Assembly (NCBI GenBank): GCA_022771625.1 | Contig: JALFCW010000089.1 | Span: 1 to 49,682, forward strand | Length of the DNA: 49,682 nucleotides | Direction of reading: 5' to 3' | Origin: Prevotella sp. | GTDB taxonomy: Bacteria > Bacteroidota > Bacteroidia > Bacteroidales > Bacteroidaceae | Shown here: positions 34,187 to 43,143 of the stretch, piece by piece | Numbering within the stretch: the first letter of the stretch is position 1 | Layout: each line of letters begins with the position of its first letter | Notes under the pieces: generated by a model | The model's input: the letters and a program-made list of their open reading frames with translations, nothing else | Told to the model about the DNA's origin: nothing | Databases searched by the model: none | Position numbers and translations under genes: made by a program

Positions 34187-35194
34187 ATGATTACCGGTCA
34201 CGGAGACGACATATACAGATACGAGGGTATTCGGATAAATTTCAGTTCGAACATATATGCCCATGCTGACATCACACCGCTTGTGGAACACTTGCGAGGT
34301 GAGATGGGGAAGATATGCAATTACCCTGAGCCTGAGGCACTGACACTTGAGGCGAAGATTGCCGCGAAGAAGGGCATTGACGCTGAATGTGTCATTGTGA
34401 CCAATGGTGCCACGGATGCCATATACCTCGCTGCGGAGGCTTGCCGCAATCTCGGCATTTCGCATCATCATATCATCCAACCGACATTTTCGGAATATGA
34501 GGATGCCTGTCGAAATGCAGGTCTGCTCATACAAGGTGATGCCGACGAGGACACTGATGCTGTGTGGATTTGCAATCCCAACAATCCCACGGGCGAGGCT
34601 ATCGACGCAAGTGGGATGTTATCTTTGGCACGAGAATACAATGCATTGATAATCGACCAGTCATACGAGGACATCACGCTTTGCCAGATGATGACTGCAA
34701 GGCAAGCTGTAGATGCAGGCAATATCATACAGATTCATTCCATGACCAAGACATGCGCCATTCCGGGTATTCGACTTGGATATATAGTCACCTCCCGCCG
34801 CTTTGCAAAGGCAATAAGGAAGTGCATACGCCCGTGGAGCGTGAATGCTCTTGCAATATCTGCCGGACATTTTATCATCGACAATGATTTCAAAGCAATA
34901 ATAAATATTGAAGACTATATATCAGAGGCACAAAGACTGAGAAATGCTCTTGATGGGATAGAAGGAATATCTGCCATGCCGACAGACACCAACTTTATGC
35001 TCTGCGAACTTGATGAAGGTACTGCCGCCGAACTGAAAGACTGGCTCGCCAAGAATCACGGCATCCTCATCCGCGATGCCTCCAACTTCCGCACACTCAC
35101 TACCCGCCATTTCCGTGTGGCAGCACAAAGCAAAGAAGAAAACGACATCCTCATAAATGCAATAAGACAATGGACATCAATTCATCACTCCTAA
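34187..35194 (+). CDS. cobD: Threonine-phosphate decarboxylase (CobD), PLP-dependent
   Basis: This 335-residue fold type I PLP enzyme makes (R)-1-amino-2-propanol phosphate for the nucleotide loop of cobalamin. It starts with ITGHGDDIYRYEG, typical of CobD. Other features are VTNGATDAIYLAAEA, ICNPNNPTGEAI, the Asp in IIDQSYEDITL and the PLP-binding Lys in HSMTKTCAIPGIRLGY. It lies directly downstream of brxL and overlaps cbiB by 25 nt. No separate promoter is evident in the 20-bp gap, so expression may come from BREX read-through or from a promoter inside brxL. Confidence 0.92.
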   Translation: MITGHGDDIYRYEGIRINFSSNIYAHADITPLVEHLRGEMGKICNYPEPEALTLEAKIAAKKGIDAECVIVTNGATDAIYLAAEACRNLGISHHHIIQPTFSEYEDACRNAGLLIQGDADEDTDAVWICNPNNPTGEAIDASGMLSLAREYNALIIDQSYEDITLCQMMTARQAVDAGNIIQIHSMTKTCAIPGIRLGYIVTSRRFAKAIRKCIRPWSVNALAISAGHFIIDNDFKAIINIEDYISEAQRLRNALDGIEGISAMPTDTNFMLCELDEGTAAELKDWLAKNHGILIRDASNFRTLTTRHFRVAAQSKEENDILINAIRQWTSIHHS

Positions 35195-36108
35195 TTCCTA
35201 ATTTATCTTTAGTATTCGGTTGGCTTCTCGACCGCCTCTTAGGCGACCCCGAGCGACTGCCCCACCCTGTTGTGCTCTTCGGAAAGATGATTGCCAGGGG
35301 AGAACGCTTACTCAATCGGGGAAAATGGCGTGTGTTTAAGGGTGCATTGCTTGCCATATCGCTCATCTCTGTTGTGGTATTGGCGACATGGGCATTGGTG
35401 ATTGTTGCTGACACTATTAATATATATATAGGTATGGCAGTGCGCGCGATATTGGTGTTTTATTGTCTTGCCGGCACCACACTCATCCGCGAGGTGCGCC
35501 AGGTGTTCTATGCCATCGACCGCTCGCTCGACGAGGGCAGGAGACAAGTGTCACGTATTGTAGGTCGCGACACATCTGAACTCACCGACGAGGAAGTGCG
35601 CAAGGCTGCACTCGAAACTCTTGCCGAGAATCTCAGCGACGGAGTCATCGCCCCACTCTTCTGGTTTGCCATCGGTGGAGTGCCTGCAATGATGGGGTAT
35701 AAGATGGTGAACACGCTCGACTCGATGATAGCCTATCATTCACCACGTTATCTGAAATTCGGCAAGGTGGCGGCACGCATTGACGACATTGCCAACTATA
35801 TCCCAGCCCGACTCACAGCCTTGCTTATGCTTATAGCAGCCTGGAGGCTTGATCTCATCAAGTTCGTTATGAAATACGGTCCATGTCATGCCAGTCCCAA
35901 CAGTGGTTGGCCCGAAGCCGCCCTCGCCGGCATCCTCGGTTGCCGTTTCGGCGGTCCACACAAATACTTTGGCGAGACATTCGACAAGCCATATATTGGC
36001 GACCACGACAAACCATTGACAAGGGAAGACATGGAAAAGGCTGTGCGTATCAACCGCACTGCCGAAACAATAGGAGTTATTATTGTTATGATAGTAACAA
36101 ATTTATAA
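35170..36108 (+). CDS. cbiB: Adenosylcobinamide-phosphate synthase (CbiB), membrane protein
   Basis: This 312-residue integral membrane enzyme condenses adenosylcobyric acid with aminopropanol phosphate, the product of CobD next to it. Typical motifs are LLDRLLGDPERLPHPVVLFG at the N-terminus, AALETLAENLSDGVIAPLFW, NTLDSMIAYHSPRYLKFG and SPNSGWPEAALAG. Several hydrophobic segments are present. The start overlaps the cobD end by 25 nt. The stop lies 7 bp from the convergent stop of the AAA ATPase gene, with no obvious terminator in between. Confidence 0.95.
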   Translation: MDINSSLLIPNLSLVFGWLLDRLLGDPERLPHPVVLFGKMIARGERLLNRGKWRVFKGALLAISLISVVVLATWALVIVADTINIYIGMAVRAILVFYCLAGTTLIREVRQVFYAIDRSLDEGRRQVSRIVGRDTSELTDEEVRKAALETLAENLSDGVIAPLFWFAIGGVPAMMGYKMVNTLDSMIAYHSPRYLKFGKVAARIDDIANYIPARLTALLMLIAAWRLDLIKFVMKYGPCHASPNSGWPEAALAGILGCRFGGPHKYFGETFDKPYIGDHDKPLTREDMEKAVRINRTAETIGVIIVMIVTNL

Positions 36109-36115
36109 ATTGGCA

Positions 36116-37258
36116 TTAAACCTTGGAGTTCATCATAAGATACTGTGCCAAGAAAATGTCGCCAATCTGATATACTCCCTCATCGAAAGTGATGAAATCA
36201 CGGTCGAGCAAAGTTCTTACGGCTGCCTGCACTGTACTTGCACCCAAATTATACCGTCGAAGGAAAGATTGCGACATCAGCGCCCCCACTTTCCCCTCGC
36301 GTGCAATAGCCATAACGACCTGCTTCTGTTTAGAGGTCAGCTGATACATAAGTGACTGATAGGCAAAACGATGCTGCGAGAGTATATCACGCACGACACT
36401 CTCCACATCATCCTTCACCAACACACTGTTGGGAGAAAAAGATGTGTATAGCATATTCATCACATATTGTATATACCAAGTCACACCTTGATAGGTGTCA
36501 TAGACAAAATCAAAAGCCTCACGTGAAATGGTCTTTCCTATCGGTGAGAGATGGCGATTGACAAAGTCAAAATACACATTGCGGTCGATGGGTTCAATAC
36601 CCATGATTGCCGAACTGTTGAAGAATGGTCTGGAAGGTGATGTGAACATCTGCGCCACTAAATGGCGTTTAGAGCCTGAGAACACGAAACTTGCATTGTG
36701 GCAATTCTGAATTCTCTTGCGTAGCGATGCCTCAACCGTCTTCTCGGGATAATTAGCTATTGTCTGAAACTCGTCAATTGCCACCAAACATGGTTTATCC
36801 GCATTATTCAAATAAGCGAATATCTCGTCCAAAGTCACATCCGGCAGGGAAATGTCTCCAATGCCCACACTCCATTCCGGATTGCCATTAATGTCGAATG
36901 AGATTATGGATCTCAACGAACTAAGAATATTCAGGAAGTTCTCCCAAACCTTGCGTCCCTTGGGGCGAAGCTCAGCGAGAATACTCTTACCGAATTCATA
37001 TACAAATTCATCAAGGTTTTTTGTCTCGTATATATCAACATAGATACAATGATATGCCTCACGCACCTCTGGTTGGTTGAAACAGTTGAACACCAATCCC
37101 GACTTCCCAAGTCGTCTAGGAGCCATAAGTGTCACGTTGCAACCATTTGTCAGATGCCTCGTAAGAAGTGCGGTTTCCTTCTCACGGTCGCAGAAATAAT
37201 CTGGCGACACATATCCCTCTATCACAAAAGGATTCTTTGTATTTTTATTCAAAACCAT
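36116..37258 (-). CDS. AAA family ATPase with C-terminal winged helix (ATPase_2-type)
   Basis: This 380-residue ATPase is of a type very common in Bacteroidales. Walker A MAPRRLGKSGLVFN is near residues 43-52, Walker B with sensor-like CLVAIDEFQTI near 161, and FVFSGSKRHLV follows. The C-terminal part (VGALMSQSFLRRYNLGASTV, then RDFITFDEGVYQIGDIFL) looks like a winged helix-turn-helix. Function is unknown; members are often solitary, as here. It separates the cobD-cbiB pair from the second riboswitch operon and has its own strong promoter. Confidence 0.85.
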   Translation of the reverse strand: MVLNKNTKNPFVIEGYVSPDYFCDREKETALLTRHLTNGCNVTLMAPRRLGKSGLVFNCFNQPEVREAYHCIYVDIYETKNLDEFVYEFGKSILAELRPKGRKVWENFLNILSSLRSIISFDINGNPEWSVGIGDISLPDVTLDEIFAYLNNADKPCLVAIDEFQTIANYPEKTVEASLRKRIQNCHNASFVFSGSKRHLVAQMFTSPSRPFFNSSAIMGIEPIDRNVYFDFVNRHLSPIGKTISREAFDFVYDTYQGVTWYIQYVMNMLYTSFSPNSVLVKDDVESVVRDILSQHRFAYQSLMYQLTSKQKQVVMAIAREGKVGALMSQSFLRRYNLGASTVQAAVRTLLDRDFITFDEGVYQIGDIFLAQYLMMNSKV

Positions 37259-37296
37259 AATTATTCGTTTTGCGTTACGTTAAATGAATAACTGCG

Positions 37297-37328
37297 CAAA
37301 GATACTTATTATTTATATATTACGCAAA
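37297..37328 (-). promoter_or_regulatory. Promoter for the AAA ATPase gene
   Basis: On the minus strand TTTG (37325-37328), 20 bp, then TATCTTTG (37297-37304) match the Bacteroidetes consensus exactly, giving a leader of about 33 nt. The sequence from 37329 to 37443, between this and the next promoter, is very AT-rich with no gene or clear structure. Confidence 0.85.
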
Positions 37329-37443
37329 TGTGGAGACAAAAAATTCACATATTTAACGCATTTTAATGCTAATGAAGAAAATTACAATAAAAAAATTCTT
37401 CATCACAATAAATTAATAAATTTGCAAAAAAATCCGCTTTTTC

Positions 37444-37474
37444 TTTGCCGATAAAGAAAAATGTATTATCTTTG
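37444..37474 (+). promoter_or_regulatory. Promoter of the btuB-btuG-btuF-btuC operon
   Basis: TTTG (37444-37447), 19 bp, then TATCTTTG (37467-37474) fit the Bacteroidetes promoter consensus and lie directly before the cobalamin aptamer. Confidence 0.87.
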
Positions 37475-37481
37475 CACCCGC

Positions 37482-37642
37482 ATTTGGTTCACACCATGTG
37501 ATTAAAAGGGAACAGAGTGAGAATCTCTGACAGTCCCGCTGCTGTAGATTGCCTTTATACGGCTGGAATACAACAATGTCACTGACACGCAATGATCGGG
37601 AAGACATTCCAGCTTGGCAAAAGTCAGAAGACCTGCCGATGC
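37482..37642 (+). promoter_or_regulatory. Cobalamin riboswitch controlling the second corrinoid uptake operon
   Basis: Conserved elements in order: TTGGTTCACACCATGTGATT, AAAAGGGAACAGAGTGAGAA, CAGTCCCGCTGCTGTA, GCC with TGTCACTG, ATCGGGAAG and GTCAGAAGACCTGCC. A hairpin with CCCT (37656-37659) and AGGG (37668-37671) lies between aptamer and ATG and may mask ribosome access. An open frame runs through the aptamer from 37549, but the peptide it would add is the aptamer itself, so the gene starts at 37693. Confidence 0.95.
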
Positions 37643-37692
37643 TAAATTTTTCCAACCCTCGTGGGATAGGGCTTGAAAGAAGACATTATGCA

Positions 37693-39702
37693 ATGATTGT
37701 AGTAAAGAGACTTGCGTCAGGTATTGTCGCCCTTTTCTGTATGACATGTGTTGCGGCACAAGACACGCTGCGCACGCATACGATAGAGGATGTTGTTGTT
37801 ACGGCCAACAGGAGCCGCACAGCCAATGTCTTCTCCACAATACCTGTGCAGTCATTTAGCGGTGATGACATCCGACTTATGGGCTTGCAGAACATTGCAG
37901 ATGCAGTGAAGAAATTCGCCGGAACATCGGTGAAGGACTACGGCGGCATTGGCGGAATGAAAACCGTATCGGTGCGCAATCTCGGTGCCCAGCACACTGC
38001 CGTGAGCTACGACGGTATTGTGGTGAGCAACACACAGGCAGGACAGATTGACATCGGCCGATTCTCATTGGATAATGTAAGTATGCTGTCTGTCGCAATA
38101 GGTCAGGGTAGCGACATGCTACAGTCGGCACGCCACTATGCATCGGCTGCCGTGATGGGCATCACCACTGAACAGCCAAAGCTGGATGCTGACAAGTCCT
38201 CGTTATGGAGAATAGGTGTCTCTGGCGGTTCGTGGGGACAGGTTAATCCCAAACTGCGTCTGTGGCAACGACTTTCTGAATCAACCATTATGTCGATTAA
38301 TGCCGACTATATGCGTGCCGACGGCAACTATCCCTATACGCTTGTAAACGGACTGGAATCCACTCTCGAGCGCAGAATAAACTCTGGAATCAGTCAGTGG
38401 CATGTGGAGGGAAACGTGAACACATTGTTTGCCGACAGTTCCTCACTCAATGTCAAGGGATATTACTACCGTTCGAGCCGCGGACTGCCAGGGTCGGTGA
38501 TACTATATAACAATGAGAGTAACGAGCATCTTTGGGACGAGAACCTCTTTGCCCAAGCTATATATAATAAAAGGTGGAACGAACAATGGCAATGGACGGC
38601 AAGGGCAAAATACACTCACTCGTGGAACAAATATGAGGACTACAACATCAAATACACCAACGGCAGAAAGGAAGAGGTGAATAGTCAGGACGAGTATTAT
38701 GCCTCAGCCACAATCAATTGGCAACCGCTCAGATGGTTTACAATGTCATTGGCTGAGGATGCTGCGTTCAACAAGTTGCGCACTACCGTCAACGGAAGTC
38801 CCAATCCGCTGAGATTCACATCGCTCACTGCCCTTGCCGCAAAACTGCGCATAGGCAGACTGACTGCCGAGGGAAATCTTGTAATGACATACGCCACAGA
38901 AGAGTTGACGGAAAGCGAGAAATACTCACTGAAGACCCCAGAGGACAGGAAGCATCTCTCTCCCTCACTGTCGCTCAGTTGGCGCATACTGCCCGAAGAG
39001 GCCCTGTATATCAGGGCATTGTATAAATCGACATTCCGTATGCCTACATTCAATGACCTGTATTATCTGCAGATAGGCAACACCGCATTGCGCCCCGAGA
39101 AGGCACACGAATATGGTATTGGACTCACATGGAACTCGCGACGCATGGGTTGCGTGAAATATATCGCTCTCACCGCCGACGGATATTATAATAATGTGAC
39201 TGACAAGATTGTGGCCTTCCCATCAACATATATATGGAAGATGGTGAACTTCGGCAAGGTGGAGATATGGGGACTGGATGCCACCATAGCTACGGAGATA
39301 GATATCGCAAAGAAAACAAGTGTGATACTCTCTGCCTCCATCTCTGTTCAGGATGCCAAGGACAAAACCGACGGCAGTGCGACATACGGCAGTCAACTGC
39401 CCTACACGGCGAAGGTGAGCGGAGGCATATCTGCAATACTCAACACCCCATGGCTCACCGTCGGCTATTCGGCCACAGGTCAAGGCAAGCGCTATTCTAT
39501 GGCTCAGAACATCAGGGAATATCATCTCTCGCCATATATGGAGCACTCGGTGAGCATATCACGACGCTTCGATCTCGGCAATTCAAGCAATATCAATCTC
39601 CAGCTCTCGGTGAACAACATCACCAACGAGCAATACGAGATTATCAAATACTATCCGATGCCAGGTCGCTCGCTGACCGCTTCGGCAACAGTGGAATTTT
39701 AA
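37693..39702 (+). CDS. btuB: TonB-dependent corrinoid receptor (BtuB-like)
   Basis: This 669-residue outer-membrane transporter starts at the ATG at 37693 (IVVKRLASGIVALFCMTCVAA signal region). I reject the upstream frame start at 37549 because it lies in the riboswitch. The plug begins at HTIEDVVVTANRSRTANVFS, which also resembles a TonB box, and contains RNLGAQHTAVSYDGIVVSN. The barrel ends in the aromatic residue expected (TASATVEF). It is followed 27 bp later by a BtuG-like lipoprotein, the arrangement of Bacteroides BtuB-BtuG corrinoid uptake pairs, so cobalamin or corrinoid import is likely. Confidence 0.93.
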   Translation: MIVVKRLASGIVALFCMTCVAAQDTLRTHTIEDVVVTANRSRTANVFSTIPVQSFSGDDIRLMGLQNIADAVKKFAGTSVKDYGGIGGMKTVSVRNLGAQHTAVSYDGIVVSNTQAGQIDIGRFSLDNVSMLSVAIGQGSDMLQSARHYASAAVMGITTEQPKLDADKSSLWRIGVSGGSWGQVNPKLRLWQRLSESTIMSINADYMRADGNYPYTLVNGLESTLERRINSGISQWHVEGNVNTLFADSSSLNVKGYYYRSSRGLPGSVILYNNESNEHLWDENLFAQAIYNKRWNEQWQWTARAKYTHSWNKYEDYNIKYTNGRKEEVNSQDEYYASATINWQPLRWFTMSLAEDAAFNKLRTTVNGSPNPLRFTSLTALAAKLRIGRLTAEGNLVMTYATEELTESEKYSLKTPEDRKHLSPSLSLSWRILPEEALYIRALYKSTFRMPTFNDLYYLQIGNTALRPEKAHEYGIGLTWNSRRMGCVKYIALTADGYYNNVTDKIVAFPSTYIWKMVNFGKVEIWGLDATIATEIDIAKKTSVILSASISVQDAKDKTDGSATYGSQLPYTAKVSGGISAILNTPWLTVGYSATGQGKRYSMAQNIREYHLSPYMEHSVSISRRFDLGNSSNINLQLSVNNITNEQYEIIKYYPMPGRSLTASATVEF

Positions 39703-39729
39703 CATAACATAATAATTATACAAACGACA

Positions 39730-40842
39730 ATGAAATTTAGAAATTTATTCCTTTCCGCACTATGCGGACTCGCTGTATCAACAGCTTTCACATCATGTAG
39801 TGACGACAAATACGACCCATTTGAATATGGCTCCAATGTGGCACTGCCCGAACATCGCGGTCTTGTGCTCAACGAAGGTTCATTTCAAAAGAACAACGCA
39901 TCGATTGCATTCTTCGACGCTGTTATGGACACTACGACAAAGGCAGCCAACGACCTCTACCTCATACAGAACAAGAAACAGTTGGGCGACACTGGTCAGG
40001 ACCTCATCGTTGAAGACAATAACATCTACGTCTCTGTATATGGTTCAAGCTATGTTGCCAAACTCAACAAGGCTGGAATAGAGCAGACGCGCAAATCATT
40101 CGGTAGCGACCTCGGTCAACCTCGTTATCTTGCTGAGTGCGATGGATTTATCTATGTCACAACCTACGGCGGATATGTTGTAAAGCTCAATGCCAACGAC
40201 CTCACAGAGGCCGGTAAGGTGGCAGTGGGTCCAGCTGCAGAAAGAATTGACGAGGAAAATGGCATCCTCTATGTTGCATGTGGAAATACTCTCGACTACA
40301 CCGCCGACAAGCGTATGTTTATCATCGACACCAAGAATTTCACTGATGCTGCCACCAAGTCGGTTGACGTATGCGACAACACCCAGATCGTGTGTGCCAC
40401 TGATAACTACGTGTTCATCCAGGGTTATGGTTCTATCGATTACACCCATACTCCCCTCTGGGTGTATGACATCAAGAGCGGTAAGGCTGAGGACACCGGT
40501 GAATATGCCACACACGTGATTGAAGGTGAAAACGACAACAAGACATTCGCAGTATTCTCAAAGACTGATTGGGAAACATACGAGACTATAAATACATACT
40601 TCGTGTATGACGCATCTACAAAGACCAAGACCGATGTAACATCGAAGATTACATCAGCAGCATCCGCTCTTGCAAATGCCACCATCTACTCACTCAGTAA
40701 GGGCGAGAATGGTTCGTTCTATATCACCACATCCTTATATAGTGCAGGCAACGGCACTGTATATCACTTCGACAGCAACTACAAGCTCCTCGGTTCATTC
40801 ACCTCATGGGGACAGAACCCAAAGAAAGTTGTAGTAATGTAA
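39730..40842 (+). CDS. btuG: BtuG-like surface lipoprotein, predicted beta-propeller (DUF5074/YncE-like)
   Basis: This 370-residue lipoprotein has a signal ending in AFTSC (Cys23) followed by S-D-D-K, an acidic context compatible with surface export. The mature protein carries propeller-like repeats: GQDLIVEDNNIYVSVYGSSY, RYLAECDGFIYVTTYGG, ENGILYVACGN, TDNYVFIQGYG and GSFYITTSLYS, plus GLVLNEGSFQKNNASI near the start. Characterised Bacteroides BtuG lipoproteins cap BtuB and bind cobalamin extremely tightly. Position directly after btuB in a riboswitch operon supports the same role here. Confidence 0.85.
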   Translation: MKFRNLFLSALCGLAVSTAFTSCSDDKYDPFEYGSNVALPEHRGLVLNEGSFQKNNASIAFFDAVMDTTTKAANDLYLIQNKKQLGDTGQDLIVEDNNIYVSVYGSSYVAKLNKAGIEQTRKSFGSDLGQPRYLAECDGFIYVTTYGGYVVKLNANDLTEAGKVAVGPAAERIDEENGILYVACGNTLDYTADKRMFIIDTKNFTDAATKSVDVCDNTQIVCATDNYVFIQGYGSIDYTHTPLWVYDIKSGKAEDTGEYATHVIEGENDNKTFAVFSKTDWETYETINTYFVYDASTKTKTDVTSKITSAASALANATIYSLSKGENGSFYITTSLYSAGNGTVYHFDSNYKLLGSFTSWGQNPKKVVVM

Positions 40843-40852
40843 AGTATAAGAA

Positions 40853-41962
40853 ATGAAAAAATTTGCTTTTTGTTTGACACTTATTATAGTCGCCCTCTCA
40901 TCCTGCACTTCCGGCGTGAGCCGCAAGTCGCAGGCTGGGGCAGACACGCTTCGCTTGTCTTATTCCCGTCTGCTCAACATCGTGGAGCACGAGGGATATA
41001 AGGTTGTGGAAATCAGCAATCCATGGAAACAAGGCGAGGTTCTTCATCGCTACGTCCTCGTCAGCAATCCCGACTACCCTCATCTGCCCGAAGGCACTAT
41101 CATAAATGTTCCCGTCAGGAATGCTGTGGTGTTCACCACCGTGCATGCCTCTGTCATTGCCGACATGGGTATCAAGGAGCGTATCAGCGGAATGGCTGAT
41201 GTGGAATATGTAAAACGAGAGGAGATAAAGGCTCTCGTTGCGTCAAACAAGATTGCCAACGTGGGCAGCAGCATGTCGCCCAATGTAGAGAAAATCATCA
41301 ACCTCTCGCCAGATGTCATCATGCTCTCTCCATTCGAGAACAGTGGCGGTTATGGCAGACTCGACCACATCGGTGTGCCCATCATCGAATGTGCCGACTA
41401 TATGGAGATTTCTCCCTTGGCACGCGCCGAATGGATAAAGTTCTATGGTATGCTGTTCGGTGCCGAACAACAGGCTGACAGTATATTTAATGATGTGGTG
41501 ACACGATACAAAGCTCTTTCCGACGAGGCAAAGGCTTATGACTCCCATCCCAAGGTGATGGTGGATTTCCCCTCGGGCAACACATGGTATGTTCCGGGTG
41601 GCAAGAGCACCATCGGACAGATGATTGCCGATGCAGGAGGTCGTTATTGCTTTGCCAATGATGAAAATGGCGGCAGTGTGGCTCTCGCCCTTGAGAAGGT
41701 TGTCAGCCAATGTGATGATGCCGACTTATGGCTGTTCCGCTATGGAGGAGAGGAGAAATCGCTCAATAGTATATCCAACGACTATAAGGTGTTCTCGCAT
41801 ATCAAGGCTTTTTCTAAAGGTAATGTATATGGCTGCTCCACAGAGCGCACCACCTTCTATGAGTCAACACCATTCCATCCCGACCGTCTGCTTGAGGACT
41901 TCATAGCAATGTTCCATCCACAGACAAAACGTCAACCTATATATTTCAAGAAAGTAAAGTGA
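40853..41962 (+). CDS. btuF: BtuF-like corrinoid-binding lipoprotein
   Basis: This 369-residue periplasmic binding lipoprotein has Cys18 in LSSC as the lipid site. The TroA-type fold is shown by IINLSPDVIMLSPFENSGGY, ISPLARAEWIKFYGMLFG and PSGNTWYVPGGKSTIGQM. It should take corrinoid released by BtuB and pass it to the permease. It lies 10 bp after btuG and overlaps btuC by 4 nt. It is a diverged paralogue of the protein at 979-2124. Confidence 0.9.
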   Translation: MKKFAFCLTLIIVALSSCTSGVSRKSQAGADTLRLSYSRLLNIVEHEGYKVVEISNPWKQGEVLHRYVLVSNPDYPHLPEGTIINVPVRNAVVFTTVHASVIADMGIKERISGMADVEYVKREEIKALVASNKIANVGSSMSPNVEKIINLSPDVIMLSPFENSGGYGRLDHIGVPIIECADYMEISPLARAEWIKFYGMLFGAEQQADSIFNDVVTRYKALSDEAKAYDSHPKVMVDFPSGNTWYVPGGKSTIGQMIADAGGRYCFANDENGGSVALALEKVVSQCDDADLWLFRYGGEEKSLNSISNDYKVFSHIKAFSKGNVYGCSTERTTFYESTPFHPDRLLEDFIAMFHPQTKRQPIYFKKVK

Positions 41963-42963
41963 AGAAAATCTGTCTGCTCGTCATACTTGCCGTATTACTG
42001 TTCATAGCCAATCTTGCATACGGTTCGATTGATATCCCGACTGAGGAGGTGTTCAACATCCTTACAGGTGGTGAATCGTCCAAATCGGTATGGCGGTTTA
42101 TTGTAATAGAGTCGCGACTTCCTCAGGCAGTAACGGCCTTGTTGTCGGGTATGTCGCTTGCAGTGAGCGGCTTGATGTTGCAGACAGCCTTCCGCAATCC
42201 CCTTGCCGACCCGTCGATATTCGGTATCAGCAGTGGTGCCGGAGTGGGTGCCGCTCTTGTCATCCTGCTTTTCGGAGGCAGTCTTACGGCCGGAGCCCTC
42301 TCGTTCAGCGGTTTTGCTGCCGTCTTTGCAGGTGCTTTTCTTGGAGCTGTGGCTGTGATGGCAGTGGTGTTCATGTTCTCACTGATAGTAAAAAACGACA
42401 TCATGCTACTCATCATCGGTATCATGATAGGCTATCTTGCCTCGGCAGCCATCAGTTTGCTCAACTATTTTGCCACTGAGGAAGGGGTGAAGTCATACGT
42501 TGTGTGGGGAATGGGCAATTTCGGCGGTGTACCCATGCGTCTCCTCCTCCAGTATTCCGCAGTGTGCCTTTTAGGTCTGATAGCATCCCTTTTACTCATC
42601 AAACCGCTCAACATCATACAGCTAGGGGAGAGTTATGCCGAAAACCTCGGTATCAACACCACCCGAATCCGCAACTACCTGCTGGTCATCACTGGTTTGC
42701 TGACGGCGATAGTCACCTCTTTCTGTGGTCCTATCTCCTTCATCGGTCTTGCCGTGCCCCATATTTCCAAGATGATATGCCGCACGAGCGATCACCGCAT
42801 ACAAATGCCTATGACAATGATTGTAGGAGCCATCACCGCCCTTGTGTGCAATCTTTGCTGCACCCTTCCCGCTTCAGGCAGTCTCCTCCCCCTGAACGCC
42901 ATAACCCCGGTGATAGGAGCCCCCGTGGTGATATATGTTATATTGATGAGAAGGGTTAATTAA
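41959..42963 (+). CDS. btuC: BtuC-like corrinoid ABC transporter permease (FecCD family)
   Basis: This 334-residue multi-pass inner-membrane permease shows RLPQAVTALLSGMSLAVSG, RNPLADPSIFGISSGAGVG, IMLLIIGIMIGYLASAAIS, CGPISFIGLAVPHISKM and the end LPLNAITPVIGAPVVIYVIL. The start is GTG at 41959, overlapping the btuF stop as GTGA. No BtuD ATPase gene follows; the next gene is a transposase-family nuclease, so the ATPase must be supplied from elsewhere, possibly shared with the first transport set. Confidence 0.94.
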   Translation: MKKICLLVILAVLLFIANLAYGSIDIPTEEVFNILTGGESSKSVWRFIVIESRLPQAVTALLSGMSLAVSGLMLQTAFRNPLADPSIFGISSGAGVGAALVILLFGGSLTAGALSFSGFAAVFAGAFLGAVAVMAVVFMFSLIVKNDIMLLIIGIMIGYLASAAISLLNYFATEEGVKSYVVWGMGNFGGVPMRLLLQYSAVCLLGLIASLLLIKPLNIIQLGESYAENLGINTTRIRNYLLVITGLLTAIVTSFCGPISFIGLAVPHISKMICRTSDHRIQMPMTMIVGAITALVCNLCCTLPASGSLLPLNAITPVIGAPVVIYVILMRRVN

Positions 42964-43004
42964 TTGTAAATATGGTCAATCTCCCAACACCCCACAAAAA
43001 ATTG

Positions 43005-43022
43005 CCGTCATCAAGGTGACGG
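43005..43022. other. Small inverted repeat after btuC
   Basis: CCGTCA-TCAAGG-TGACGG can form a 6-bp stem about 42 bp after the btuC stop. There is no T-run directly after it, so it is a weak terminator candidate at best. A partial direct repeat (GGTGACG twice) follows. Confidence 0.35.
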
Positions 43023-43088
43023 GTGACGCTGAACTGCAAGTATTATCACAAATAATATCCCTGATATATAAAAATTTCCGTCGTTTTC

Positions 43089-43119
43089 TTGCTGATTCAA
43101 AAAAAACTTCGTATTTTTG
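43089..43119 (+). promoter_or_regulatory. Promoter for the PD-(D/E)XK transposase-family gene
   Basis: TTG (43089-43091), 20 bp, then TATTTTTG (43112-43119) match the promoter consensus with one -33 mismatch. The ATG at 43144 then has a leader of about 18 nt. Confidence 0.7.
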
Positions 43120-43143
43120 CAACGGAAATATAGGAATAAATAT

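Noticed and set aside
37549..37692. N-terminal extension of the BtuB-like receptor
   Set aside because: The stretch is the cobalamin aptamer; the signal peptide begins at 37693.
43005..43022. Intrinsic terminator after btuC
   Set aside because: The 6-bp stem has no following T-run on either strand; it is kept only as a weak inverted repeat.
43117..43143. TTG start of the transposase-family gene
   Set aside because: The TTG is part of the promoter -7 element; the ATG at 43144 fits the family start.
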